From contig OZ014420.1 in the NCBI GenBank assembly GCA_963965975.1, forward strand, positions 2,630,001-2,694,000: a stretch of 64,000 nucleotides of DNA. Reading direction: 5' to 3'. Each line of letters opens with the position of its first letter. Within the stretch, counting starts at the first letter, position 1. The notes beneath the pieces were generated by a model. It searched no databases and had not been told where the DNA came from. It saw nothing but the letters and a program-made list of their open reading frames with translations. This document shows, piece by piece, positions 24,739-34,980 of this stretch. Made by a program: the position numbers and the translations under genes. This DNA is from Xestospongia bergquistia (lineage: Eukaryota > Porifera > Demospongiae > Haplosclerida > Petrosiidae).

Positions 24739-26504
24739 TGGTTTGTACTAGAAATCATAGACTGCATTACTTCATTTTAGCAATCAATGTGTCAGGACTT
24801 GTTTAACAAGACAAAAGAAGGAACTGGATTCCAACAGGCAAGCATTTGACAGTGTTCTCTGCAGTAAATCCGAGACAATGAAATTCCTTGCTAGAACAGA
24901 AGGAAAAAACAGTAGTAACAAGTACTGCCAGTCAATGTAGCAAGTCTCAATAATAATATTCAAGTGTTTTTAAAAGGCTTTTTACCCTGATTGTGTCTGC
25001 TTTGGTATCAGTATCAGCTTGTAAAGGTTTGTACTAAAAATCTTAGACAGCATTACTTCATTTTAGCAACCAATCTGTCAGGACTTTACGTCTGCAGAGC
25101 TGTGGAGCAAGACAGAAGAAGGAACTGTATTACATGCAGCCAAGTGATTTGACAGTCTTGTCTGCAATAAATCTTAGACGACGATGTTACTCGCTAGAAC
25201 AAAAAAAATTGAGTCAGTTTTAGCCCTTAGTTTTAGTGCATCTGATAAGTCATTTGGAAACATATCTGACTATTCCTTTTCTCTAATATATAAACTTTAG
25301 TAACCAGTATATTTAGTACAATGTAGGAAGTCTGAATAATATTAGTCAATTGTTTTATCACTACAAGCCTATTTAGCCCCATTATGTCTACCATTATATG
25401 AGTAGTTGTCAAGTGTTTTTATTTAGTACAAGCCCTTTTAAACCTATTGTGTCTACTTTTGTATCAGTATTAGCTTGTAATGTTTTGTCACAACTTTATT
25501 TCTGCAGGGCTGTTTACCCTCACTGTCTCTACGTTTGTGTCAGTATCAGCTTGTGCTGTATTATTGGTTGGTTATTGTATTGTGTATACTTATGAATATG
25601 ATTATCATGTGTAGACTTCCTGTCCCATAAGTTATCTATGCACTTTATATTATAAAATGTGCATATTGTAGAGATTTTATTGAGTCTTGAGTATTGTCCG
25701 ATATCATATGTGAATGTGTTTGTAATGGTTATACTAGAAATCTTAGACTGCATTACTTCATTTTACCAATAATGTTCCTCGCTATAGCCCAAGGGCAAGT
25801 AAATACAGTCAAGTGTGTTAGTATATATAGCTTGACTTTAAATTCAATGAGCTTTAGCCTTTAGTTTAGTGCATCTTTACTTCGTTTTAGCCACAAAAGA
25901 TTCATGACTTTCTTTCTACAGGGCTGTTTAGCAAGATAGAAGAAGGAACCAGATTCCATTCAGCCAAATCATTTGACAGTGGTCTCTGCAGTAAATCCAA
26001 GACAATAATGTTCCTCGCTACAGCCCATGGGCAAGTAAATACAGTCAGTGTATCAATACTTCATTTGTGTTAATATATCTAGCTTGACTTTAAATTCAAT
26101 GAGCTTTAGTCCTTAGTTCTAGTGCATTTGTTATCTTAACTAAGCCTGTAATAAGTCATTTTAAAACATATATCACGTTTCCTTGTCACTGTAATATATA
26201 CACTTTAATAACCAGTATAAAAGTCTTTTCACCCCCATTGTGTCTTCTCTGGTATCAGTATCAGCTTGTAAAGGTTTGTACTAGAAATCTTAGAAGCATT
26301 ACTTCTTTAGTAGCAACCAATGAGTCACGACTTTATTTCTACAGGCTGTTTAGCAAGACAGAAGAAGGAACTGGATTCCATTCAGCCAAAACATTTGACG
26401 GTGTTCTCTGCAGTAAATCCAAGAATATAATGTTCCTTGCTATAGCCTAAGGGCAAGTAAATACAGTGAAATGTGTTAGTATATATAGCTTGACTTTAAA
26501 TTCA

Positions 26505-26745
26505 ATGAGCTTTACTAAATGAAGCTGCTAAAATTGTGATATTTGTGAGTGACACAGCAATAATTATCATTAAATATTTTATCTTTATTATTAGGTGGGT
26601 TCTGATATACCTAGTATTTCAGTTGAGATCGTAGAGGAGGCATTTTAATTATTGGAAGAGCAAAAGCAGATGTAATTCTTGTACCAGCTGTTGCTGAAGG
26701 ATATTATACAGTTGGAGCCTCATATAAGACTAAAGATAACATCAG
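26505..26745 (+). pseudogene. DUF2064/TIGR04282-like fragment, copy 3 (older)
   Basis: Same two-exon fragment as at 21340, with a 50-nt intron (26545-26594). It has drifted further: a TAA falls inside the AFQLL segment, and GGYY has become EGYY. It continues further downstream than the other copies (TVGASYKTKDNIS, then AGTAAGC, a possible donor) before array sequence resumes. It therefore shows more of the original exon end. Confidence 0.65.
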
Positions 26746-27626
26746 TAAGCTTGTCACGATGTGTACTAGAAATCTTAGCGTTTTCGCAACCAATGAGTAC
26801 GACTTTATTTCTGCAGGGCTTTTCACCCCCATTGTGTCTTGTTTGGTATCAGCATCAGCTTGTAAAGGTTTGTACTAGAAATCCTAGACAGCATTACTTC
26901 GTTTTAGCAACCAATCATTCACAACTTCATTTCTACAGGTCTGTTTACCAAAACAGAAGAAGGAACTAGTTTCCATTCAGCCAAATCATTTGACGGTGTT
27001 CTCTGCAGTAAATCCAAGACAATAATGTTCCTCACTATAGCCCAAGGGCAAGTAAATACAGTGAAGTGTGTTAGTATATATAGCTTGAGTTTAAATTCAA
27101 CGAGCTTTAGCCCTTAGTTTAGTGCATTTGTAATGACGTTGTAATATTTTGTGCTAGAAATCTTAGACAGTATTATTTTGTTTTAGCAAACATGAAGTCA
27201 TGACTTTATTTTAGCAGGGTTGTTTAGCAAGACATAAGAAGGAACTGGATTTCATTCAGCCAGGTCATTTGACAGTGTTCTCTGCAGTAAATCCAAGACA
27301 ATAATGTTCCTTGCTATAGCCCAAGGGCAAGTAAATACAGTCAAGCATATTAGTATATATAGCTTGACTTTAAACTCAATGAGCTTTAGCCCTTTGTTTA
27401 GTTCACCATTACTTCGTTTTAGCAGCCAAAGATTCATGACTTTATTTCTACAGGGCTGTTTAACAAGATAGAAAAAGGAACCAGATTCCATTCAGCCAAA
27501 TCATTTGACAGTGTTCTCTGCAGTAAATCCAAGACAATAATGTTACTCGCTATAGCCCAAGGGTAAGTAAATACAGTGAAGTGTGTTAGTATATATAGCT
27601 TGACTTTAAATTCAATGAGCTTTACT

Positions 27627-27718
27627 AAATGAAGGTGCTAAAACTGTGATATTTGTGAGTGACACAGCAATAATTATCATTAAATATTTTATCTTTATTA
27701 CTAGGTGGTTTGGCATGC
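27627..27718 (+). pseudogene. DUF2064/TIGR04282-like fragment, copy 4, cut at the piggyBac block
   Basis: The first exon and the intron (GTGAGT at 27655, TTACTAG ending 27714) are kept. The second exon stops after about four bases, where unrelated sequence of the piggyBac block starts (TTTGGCATGCGCAAACG). The junction is the only evidence I have for the left limit of that block. Confidence 0.6.
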
Positions 27719-28137
27719 GCAAACGCACACTGTAACCAATTTATTTCTGTGGTTTGTAGAGGGAAAGAAATGTAAGGTTAGTGATGTGAACGCTTTTGCC
27801 TTTGCTCGAAGTAAAGTTAGCATGTTGTGTTCTACGAAGAGTCAAAACAATAGTGAAACGTTGTCCAAGATCTTGTCATCATAAAGGGAAGTTGGTAGCA
27901 AAATTCGCGATCAAGGGCTACATTTACATTTCATTGTTTACTGACAGCGTTTGATTGTGTTCTATTCTAGGGCTACTTTATGATTGAAAGTTAGTTTCAT
28001 ATATTACTTGTATTTGTATAGAACAAAGAAACGCCTTGAAGTGCATTTGTAGAGTAAAATGTGTATAACATAATTTAGTACGTAAATAGCATGAGGATAT
28101 GATACTATGAGTGTGTGTGTGTGTAGACTACATAATA

Positions 28138-29694
28138 CTAATAATTGTGAAATGCTAGGAAACAGTCACTATCTGGTTTTCCTGTGAGGGATAGGGTTTT
28201 TTTGCACATTTGGCATTCCCACTGTGTCCACTTCAATTGTTTTCCCTTCCTGTAGCAATGAGAGCATTTGCTTCGCTTTGCTGCCTTCATTGGGAAGTGT
28301 AGAGTTGGTACTGAGGGATGAATAGCAGAGGAAGGGCGACCTCTAACTTTTCGACCGTTATAATTCCCAATTAGCTGTTTTGCCAACTCTGACCTGAAGT
28401 CAACGTATTGATGGTATACATGCCCTGTTGATGGTGCATACCTGTGAAGGATGTAGGCATTTGCCAAAGTGAGTTCAAATAAAAACCAAAAGATGTATTT
28501 GTAGAATTTGTGGCTTTTCAGTCGTACACAGTAGTAGTGTCGTAGCTGGTCATTGCAATCAACCCCTCCCATATACTTGTTGTAGTCAATAACATTCAAG
28601 GGGCAGGTGAAAGTTTTTCTTGTGCCATCCTTTTGTTTTCTGGTTACTGTGCCTTCTTCATTTCTGCAGTTGGTAGAGAGAACACTTACTGTTTTGTTGT
28701 CTTGCCACAATGAGAAAATGCAATTTTCTTTTTCAATTGTCTTGTAATCTCCCCTCTCTGGTAGTCCCTTCTTAAGAAAAGGCTTAAATTCATCAGGATA
28801 GCCTACTCGATTTCATCGAATGCTGCCGCATGCATAGATTGAGTCCTTTAGAAGGTCATTGAAGAGCTGTACACTGGTGAAAAAGTTATCGCAGTACACT
28901 GTATAGTGTTTGCCAACATGATTCCTGGTTAGATCTTTCACAACCCGTTCATGTATATGTGTTTCCGACCTGCCTCCCACTTTGCCAAGGTACACCTGAA
29001 ATTGAGAAACATAGCCATTTATAGCATATGCTCTCATCCAGACTTTTATCCCTCTCTTTGTAGGTTTTTTGGGAAGATATTGCTTGAGAGAGGATCTTCA
29101 ATTGAAGGGGATCATGGCCTCATCAATTGAGCTGGCACTGTGAGGATTATATATCTCCAAAAACCTCTCTGATATGGAAGTTATCACCGGTCGGATTTTC
29201 CAAAGACGATCATAGCTAGGATCTGTTCGCTTAACCGAATAGGATTCATTCTGCGTGAAATGGAGAAACCGAGAGATTTCCAAGAATCGTCTCAGAGATA
29301 TCCTGTCTGCTACTGGGGAGTAATAGTAAGTTGGATCTAATTTCCAGTAATCATAAAGGCATGGTAATTGATTGATTCCCATTAGAATCATGAATCCAAA
29401 ATACGCTTGAATTTCAAGCGGTGTTACTTGGTCAAATCTCTCGTAGGCATCAGTTGATAGCACTTCTCGAGCGTATACATTAGTTTGCTCAGCAATCATA
29501 TTGATTAGAGCAGGAGTGAAAAGTAAATGGAAGATACCAAGTAGGGTATGAGAGAGGGGAACTGTAGGTTCACAAGGAACAGTACAGGGAAGGACAGTAG
29601 TAGGCCTGTCAGTGGTAAGGCCAGTTTTAGTTGACTCAAAAAGGATTCACCTGACTCAAATTCAAATGGTTCATCAATCTCCATAGCATCACAA
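28138..29694 (-). pseudogene. piggyBac transposase, main exon (DDE_Tnp_1_7), two nonsense codons
   Basis: One frame runs from about 29630 to the stop near 28138 and is broken only by two TGA codons, at 29098-29100 and 28813-28815. Visible parts in order: the start of the DDE domain (FTPALINMIAEQTN), first acidic residue in ASSIDEAMIPF, then SSLKQYLPKKP, second in HYTVYCDNFFTS, third in NKYMGGVDCNDQLRHYY, and a C-terminal cysteine-rich zinc-binding tail (CSHC and CQMC pairs, ending DCFLAFHNY). In the 5' part, an acidic stretch (MEIDEPFEFESGESF) is one frame off the rest, across a TTTTT run near 29637. The exon starts after an acceptor (CTAATTCTATAG) at 29694. Catalytic residues are all kept, so inactivation looks recent. 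Confidence 0.93.
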
Positions 29695-29796
29695 CTATAG
29701 AATTAGAAAAGACAAGCATCAAAGAATTATTTGGAGTGTTGGTATAATAACAGAAGCAGTAGACATGGTTATAATAATTCTTTCTTTTGATCTTAC

Positions 29797-29823
29797 CTTT
29801 CCAGATTTTCGTCGGTGTCCATT
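29797..29823 (-). pseudogene. 27-nt micro-exon of the piggyBac transposase (putative)
   Basis: On the minus strand a pyrimidine-rich acceptor (TTTTCTTTTACACAG) precedes 27 nt, followed by the donor GTAAGATC. The exon is nine codons long, so its inclusion or skipping keeps the frame. It lies between the acidic first exon and the main exon. Confidence 0.45.
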
Positions 29824-29961
29824 CTGTGTAAAAGAAAATGGAATGAAAAGTACTTAGTGTTTAGTTTGTTTTTCTAATTATAATGCAATAATATTGTTAC
29901 TGCATACACATTATTATACATATTATATATACAATAATAACTATTATATATTATACTATAT

Positions 29962-30084
29962 AACAACAATCTCTTCTTCCTCTTCCACGTCAAAATCATC
30001 GTCACTATACTCACAAATAACCTCACCACCAATTTCCCATTCGTTTTCAATCATTTCAACAATATCTTCTGCTCTGTAATTCAT
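29962..30084 (-). pseudogene. acidic N-terminal exon of the piggyBac transposase
   Basis: It starts at an ATG (30082-30084) and reads MNYRAEDIVEMIENEWEIGG, then EVICEYSDDDFDVEEEEEIV. It is strongly acidic, as piggyBac and PGBD proteins usually are at the N terminus. The frame meets a stop near 29970 in AT-rich sequence, so the donor must lie close to there, but I cannot fix it. It is placed correctly between the transposon end and the main exon, which makes it the probable start of the protein. Confidence 0.65.
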
Positions 30085-30408
30085 GGCTAATTACTGCTGA
30101 GAGCTAAATTTATGGCTGGGTGTGGCAGCTGAGAACTAATTTATGGCTGGGTGTGGCAGCTGTTTCATGAAATTATTTGCGTATAAATATCGCGCTCAAT
30201 TACGACGACGTTGATTGCAATTCTTAATAAAACTAAGGTCATTTTATTGATAAATCATATTTTCGTTCCATAGACATTAATGAAGATTTCGGACTGAGTG
30301 CATTCCTTCTTCAGCGCTTGGTATTAAAGTTGCAAATTTGCAACCGTGGTCGTTTCGTGCATGTTCCAAAAAGTTGCAAATCTGCAACCTTGGTCGGTAA
30401 AGGGTTAA

Positions 30409-30734
30409 TAATAATTGTTATAATATACCATTTGTTCATATAATTAGAATTGTAATTTTTAATTTCCAAGTGATAGATGGGTGACTTCTCAAAGCAAAAA
30501 TTGTTTTTTATTAAACCCTCGAAGGTGTGCAATTTGAAGTTTGTGAAATGTATGCCATTGAAAATGTATGGAGTTTTCTAGTTTGGTACTTTCTCGTAGT
30601 GCTAGAGAGCCAAATTTTATATATAAAATGTGCATTTGTGAGCTAAATCGATAGTGCATGTTTCATGTTGATAGCACGTAAAAAGGCAAAGTTATTCACA
30701 CATCTGTGTGGCTCTACTCAACTTGGACAGCCTA
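30409..30734 (-). mobile_element. mariner/IS630-like MITE, older partial copy
   Basis: Inverted and diverged copy of the left part of the element at 46259-47052. Shared blocks include TCGAAGGTGTGCAATTT, GCTAGAGAGCCAAATTTTAT and the terminal sequence rich in CTCAACTxGGACAG. It ends at 30734 with TA after it. The piggyBac end abuts its interior at a TTAA that aligns with TTAATA in the other copy, so piggyBac inserted into this MITE. The other half is not found on the far side of the piggyBac block. Confidence 0.75.
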
Positions 30735-30736
30735 TA

Positions 30737-31880
30737 GTTCATTGAGCTTTATCTTTAGTTTTAGTGCATCTGTTGTCTGTACTAAGTCTGTCGTAAGTCA
30801 TTTGCAAACATATCTGAGTGTTCCTTTTCTCCGTAGTATATAGAATTTAGTAACCAGTATATTTAATACAATGTCTGAATAACATTAGTCAAGTTTTTCT
30901 ATTTAGTACAAGCCTATTTACCTCCATTGTCTCAACTTTTGTTTCAGTATGAGCTTGTAATGGTTGGTACTAGAGGTTTGTACTAGAAATCTTAGACAGC
31001 ATTACTTCATTTTAGCAACCAATGGGTACTGTATTATTATTTGGTTATTGTGTTGCATATAGTTATGAATATTATTATCATATGTGTACCATAAGTTATC
31101 TATGCAACATACTTTATAAAATATGAATATTGTGTTATTTAGTCTTGAGTTGTGTGCTGTATCATATGTGAATGTGTTTATACAAGTTATTAACTAGTCA
31201 TTTTAAAACGTAATATCTCACTAGTCCTTTTCTCTGTAAGGTATAGGCTTTAGTAATCAGTATATTGTGTTTTAGCAACCAGACTTTATATCCTTTCAGC
31301 CAAGTCAATCCAAGACAATGATGTTACTTGCTACAGCCCAAGGGCAAATAAATACGGTCAGAGTAGCGGTACTCCATGTGTATTAGTATATCGTGTATTT
31401 TTGTATGAGTGTCAGCTTGTTATGTTTTTGTACTTGTAAGTACTTAACCTTTGCAGGGCTGTTAAGCAAGACAGAATAAGGAACTGGATTCCATACAGCC
31501 AAACCATTTGACAGTGTCCTCTGTAGTAAATCTCAGATAATGATGTTCTTGACTACAACAAAAGGGAAAGACAATAGTAACAAATATGGTCAGAGAAGCA
31601 GTACTCCACGTCTGTTAGTATATCAAGCTTGACTTTTAAACTAGTCCTTTTCTCTGTGATATATTGACTTTAGTAAGAAGTATATTTAGTACTATGTTGC
31701 AAGTCTGAGTAATATTCATTAAGTAAATATGCTGGTTAATAAAGTATGTTGCATTCCATTTAGCCAAGTCATTTGGCAGTCTTCCCTGCAGTATTTCTGA
31801 GCGAATGATGTTCCTCGGTACATGGTAAAGTAATGCATCGTGATAGACTCAAGTAACATGATTTGTTGTCCTTCTAGGTA
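30737..31880 (+). repeat. composite array, separated right-hand part
   Basis: The same B, C and A modules as at 6750-27718 resume after the transposons (TTTAGTTTTAGTGCATCTG, CAGTATATTTAATACAATG, GGGCTGTTAAGCAAGACAG). They include a worn copy of the membrane-helix-like module at 31027-31105 and A modules near 31460-31570. Copies are more diverged than those around 21 kb, and the array fades out after about 31830. Confidence 0.8.
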
Positions 31881-32057
31881 TACGGATATCAGTGTAATGT
31901 TACATTCATATTGTATAACTTAACAATATTACCTTATTTTAAACTTACACACACACACGTACATGCAGATGAAGGAAATAACAATTGGTAAGTATATTAA
32001 CAATAAAAATGTATAAACATTAACTGGTATTTTGACATAAACTAATACTACAAATAT

Positions 32058-32097
32058 AATACTACCAAATGTAATACTGCCAAATGTAATACTGCAA
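32058..32097. repeat. left arm of 40-bp inverted repeat flanking the exon-like array
   Basis: The arm is made of roughly 18-bp subunits (AATACTACCAAATGT, AATACTGCCAAATGT). The reverse complement lies at 36111-36150 with one or two mismatches. The two arms enclose the whole 32.1-36.1 kb array in inverted orientation. Confidence 0.8.
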
Positions 32098-32452
32098 ATG
32101 TAATATTGTCATTAACATATTTTAACGTCAGTGTAAAATATATTATTCCTTCTCGTTTCTCTTTTGTTACCCTAGATTCGCTGCACATCAGGACTAGGCT
32201 CAAGACATCCTCTGTCTCAAAAGAGTCTAGGGAGTAAGTTAAGACCATACAGTACTAGACTACTAGTGTACATTGATTCATAATACTTCAGGCTCAAGAC
32301 TCAAGACATTTCTATACTTCGAAGAGTCTGAAGAGTAAGTTAACTGAATACAATACTAGTGTACATTAATTCATAATTAATTATTTCTGTTAATTTGTTT
32401 TTTATTACAATAGCTTCACTGGACATCAGGATCAAGGATCAAGACATTTCTC

Positions 32453-32942
32453 TAGCCTCGTACCCAGGCTTTTGCGATAGGAAAGAAAGCCTGGTAACTA
32501 CTATTAGCGCATGCATTTAATTTCCACAGATTCCTATGAAAGTAGTATACTCTAGGAATCCTCCGTCAACTATTGATGTCAAAATTTCTTTAATCACAAT
32601 GTGAGACTATTTGTAGTACTGATAGAAAGTATTCTTCTGCTCTACTCTATGCTAATGATGGAAAAGATGTTTTCGTGTGGTTTTCTATTCCAACAACACT
32701 GAACATGTTTGTCGCTCTTTTTGCTTTCATTAAGTATCTACAGAACCAACAAACTCAACTAGCCATGCCTAAACTCAGTAGTGAATGAAACATCATCAAT
32801 AGAAACCCAGCCATTTACTTGTCATTTAATTCTAAATCTTGCCATTATGATGTCAGTATATTGCGTAAATTACAATAAACGCATGCACAAGCAGTAGTTA
32901 CCAGGCTTTCTTTTCTATTGCGAAAACCTGGGTACAAGGCTA
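32453..32942. mobile_element. TAGCC-family MULE-like element, 490 bp
   Basis: The left end is TAGCCTCGTACCCAGGCTTT and the inverted right end TAGCCTTGTACCCAGGTTTT. It is flanked by an exact 10-bp duplication GACATTTCTC (32443-32452 and 32943-32952). The plus strand at about 32630-32695 reads SALLYANDGKDVFVWFSIP, a shortened RecQ-like helicase segment matching the larger fragment at 24496-24723 with the region between SALLYA and GKDVFVW deleted. Confidence 0.88.
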
Positions 32943-34421
32943 GACATTTCTCCATCTCAAGGACTCTTGGGAGTAAGTCAGTGCTAGTATAAATTTATTC
33001 ATAATGCATTATTAATCTCTTTTATTACAATAGATTCGCTGGTTGTCAGAGGTCAAGGATGAAGACATTCCTCTATCTCGATGAGTTTGTCAAGTAAGTT
33101 AACAGAATACAATACTAGGTTACATTGATTCATGAAACACGATTACTCTTAACTTCTTTTATTACTATAGCTTGACTTGATGTCAGTCTCAAGGCTCAAG
33201 ACATTCCTATATCTCAAAGAGTCTGAAGAGTAAGTTAACTGAATACAATCATAGTGTACATTAATTCATAAGTCTTAATTCATAATACATTAATTCATAA
33301 TACTCTTAATCTCTTTTTCATTACTATAGCTTTGTTCGACGTCAGGCTCAAGGCTCAAGAAATTCATCTGAAGAGTCTAGGGAGTAAGGCTCAAGGCATT
33401 CATGTATCTCGATAGGGAGTAAGATCATACAGTACTAGTATAAAGTAATTCATAATGCATCATTACCTTTAATATCTCTTTTATTGCTATGGCTTCGCTG
33501 GATATTGGGATCAAGAATCAAGACATTCTGCTATCTTTAAGACACTGGGGAGTAAGTTCACAGAATACAGTAGTAGTGTACATTAAGTCATAATACATCA
33601 TTACTCTTACTTTCTCTTTTATTACAGCATATTACTCTTATTTTTTCTTTTATTACTGTAGCTTCACTGGACTTCAGGATCAAGGCTTGAGACATTCCTC
33701 TATCACAAAGAGTCTCACTCTGTGGAGTAAGTTAACAGCATACAGTACTAGTGTACATTAATTCATAATACCCATTACTCATAATACACATTATTATTAC
33801 TATAGCTTCGCTGGATATCAGTATCAAGAATCAAGACATTCTGCTATCTCAAAGACACTGGGGAGTAAGTTCACAGAATACAGTAGTAGTGTACATTAAG
33901 TCATAATACATCATTACTCTTACTTTATCTTTTATTATTGCATATTACTCTTAATTTCTCTTATATTACTGTAGCTTCACTGGACTTCAGGGTCAAGGCT
34001 CAAGACATTCCTCTATCACAAAGAGTCTGTGGAGTAAGTTAACCGCATACAGTACTAGTGTACATTAATTCATAATACCCATTACTCATAATACACATTA
34101 CTCTCAATTTCTATTTTATTACTATAGCTTCACTGGATATTGCGATCAAGAATCAAGACATTCTGCTATCTCAAGACGCTGGGGAGTAAGTTAACAGAAT
34201 ACAGTACTGGTATAAATTAATTGATAATGTATCTTATCACTGTAGCTTCATTTGATGTCTGGCTCAAGTCTCAAGACATTCCTATACTTCGAAGACTCTG
34301 AAAAGTAAGTTAACTAAATACGATACTACTGTACATTAATTCATAATATAGCATAGTCTTAATTTGTGTTTTATTACAATAGCTTTGCTGGATGTCAGGA
34401 TCTAGGATCAAGATATTTCTC

Positions 34422-34980
34422 TAGCCTCATACCCAGGCTTTCACGATAGAAAAGAAAGCCTGGTAACTACTGTTTGTGCATGCATTTAATTTCCACAGAT
34501 TTCTTTGAAACTAGTATACTCTATGAATCCTCCATCAACTATGACATCAAAATTCCTTTACCCGTAATATGAGACTATTTGTATCACTGATATAAAGTTT
34601 TCTTCTGCTCTACTGTATGTTCTAAAGCTGCTAGCAATGCCAAATCTATTTCTTAAAAGGAGCAACTCTTGTTCATTGAAGCTATATATGATGGAAAAGA
34701 TATTTTCGTGTGGTTTTGTATTCCAACAGCACTGAACAAATTTGTCGTTCTTTTTGCTTTCATTAAATCTCTGCAGAACCGACAAACTCAGCTAGACATG
34801 CCCAAACTCAGTAGTGAATGAAACGTCATCAATATAAACCTGACCCATTTACTTGTCATTTAATTTAAAATGTTGTCATTATGATATGAACATATAACAT
34901 AATTTACAATAATTAAGCGCATACACAAGCAGTAGTTACCAAGCTTTCTTTTCTATCGCGAAAGCCTGGGTACGAGGCTA
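34422..34980. mobile_element. TAGCC-family MULE-like element, 559 bp
   Basis: The left end is TAGCCTCATACCCAGGCTTT and the inverted right end TAGCCTCGTACCCAGGCTTT. Flanking copies GATATTTCTC and GACAATTCTC form a 10-bp duplication with two mismatches. The plus strand at about 34600-34723 reads SSALLYVLKLLAMPNLFL, then after a one-base frame change EQLLFIEAIYDGKDIFVWF, the RecQ motif-0 region up to the Walker A loop, which is missing. It sits at the same position of the exon-like unit as the 32453 element, so shared duplication is possible. Confidence 0.88.

Larger units (their letters stand above)
6750..27718 (+). repeat. composite degenerate tandem array with exon-like modules
   Basis: About 21 kb built from rearranged copies of the same modules. 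Module A is an exon-like block of about 113 nt preceded by TTTCTGCAG or TTTCTACAG and followed by GGGCAAGTAAATAC. Module B is a spacer (AGCTTGACTTTAAATTCAA, then TTTAGCCCTTAGTTTAG, and TTAGTACAATGTAGCAAG). Module C begins after TTTTATTTAGTACAAG with a block containing CATTGTGTCTACTTTTGTA and ATCAGTATCAGCTTGTAA. Short repeats consist of A plus part of B (A-to-A spacing about 233-279 bp around 17.2-18.0 kb). Long repeats add C and the full spacer. Most copies carry frame-breaking indels, so this looks like a heavily duplicated, decaying gene segment and not a simple satellite. Embedded features are listed separately. Confidence 0.85.
27719..30404 (-). mobile_element. piggyBac-type transposon, left end missing or unrecognised
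   Basis: The right end is clear: on the minus strand it starts CCCTTTACCGACC directly after TTAA (30405-30408), the piggyBac target and terminal signature. Two subterminal palindromes follow, GTTGCAAATTTGCAAC at 30329-30344 and GTTGCAAATCTGCAAC at 30373-30388. Each is followed on the plus strand by a variant of CGTGGTCG/CTTGGTCG, with a 44-bp spacing. The transposase gene lies inside on the minus strand. I cannot find a matching CCCTTT end or TTAA near 27.7-28.1 kb, so the left terminus appears lost. A (GT)n tract lies at 28111-28124. Confidence 0.85.

Noticed and set aside
6750-27718. Module A as a death-fold (CARD-like) domain
   Set aside because: Some copies have a helix-like pattern reminiscent of such domains, but no diagnostic residues are visible and two different frames compete. 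I do not claim it.
29894-30079. Plus-strand frame with Ser run
   Set aside because: It is antisense to the acidic N-terminal exon of the piggyBac transposase.
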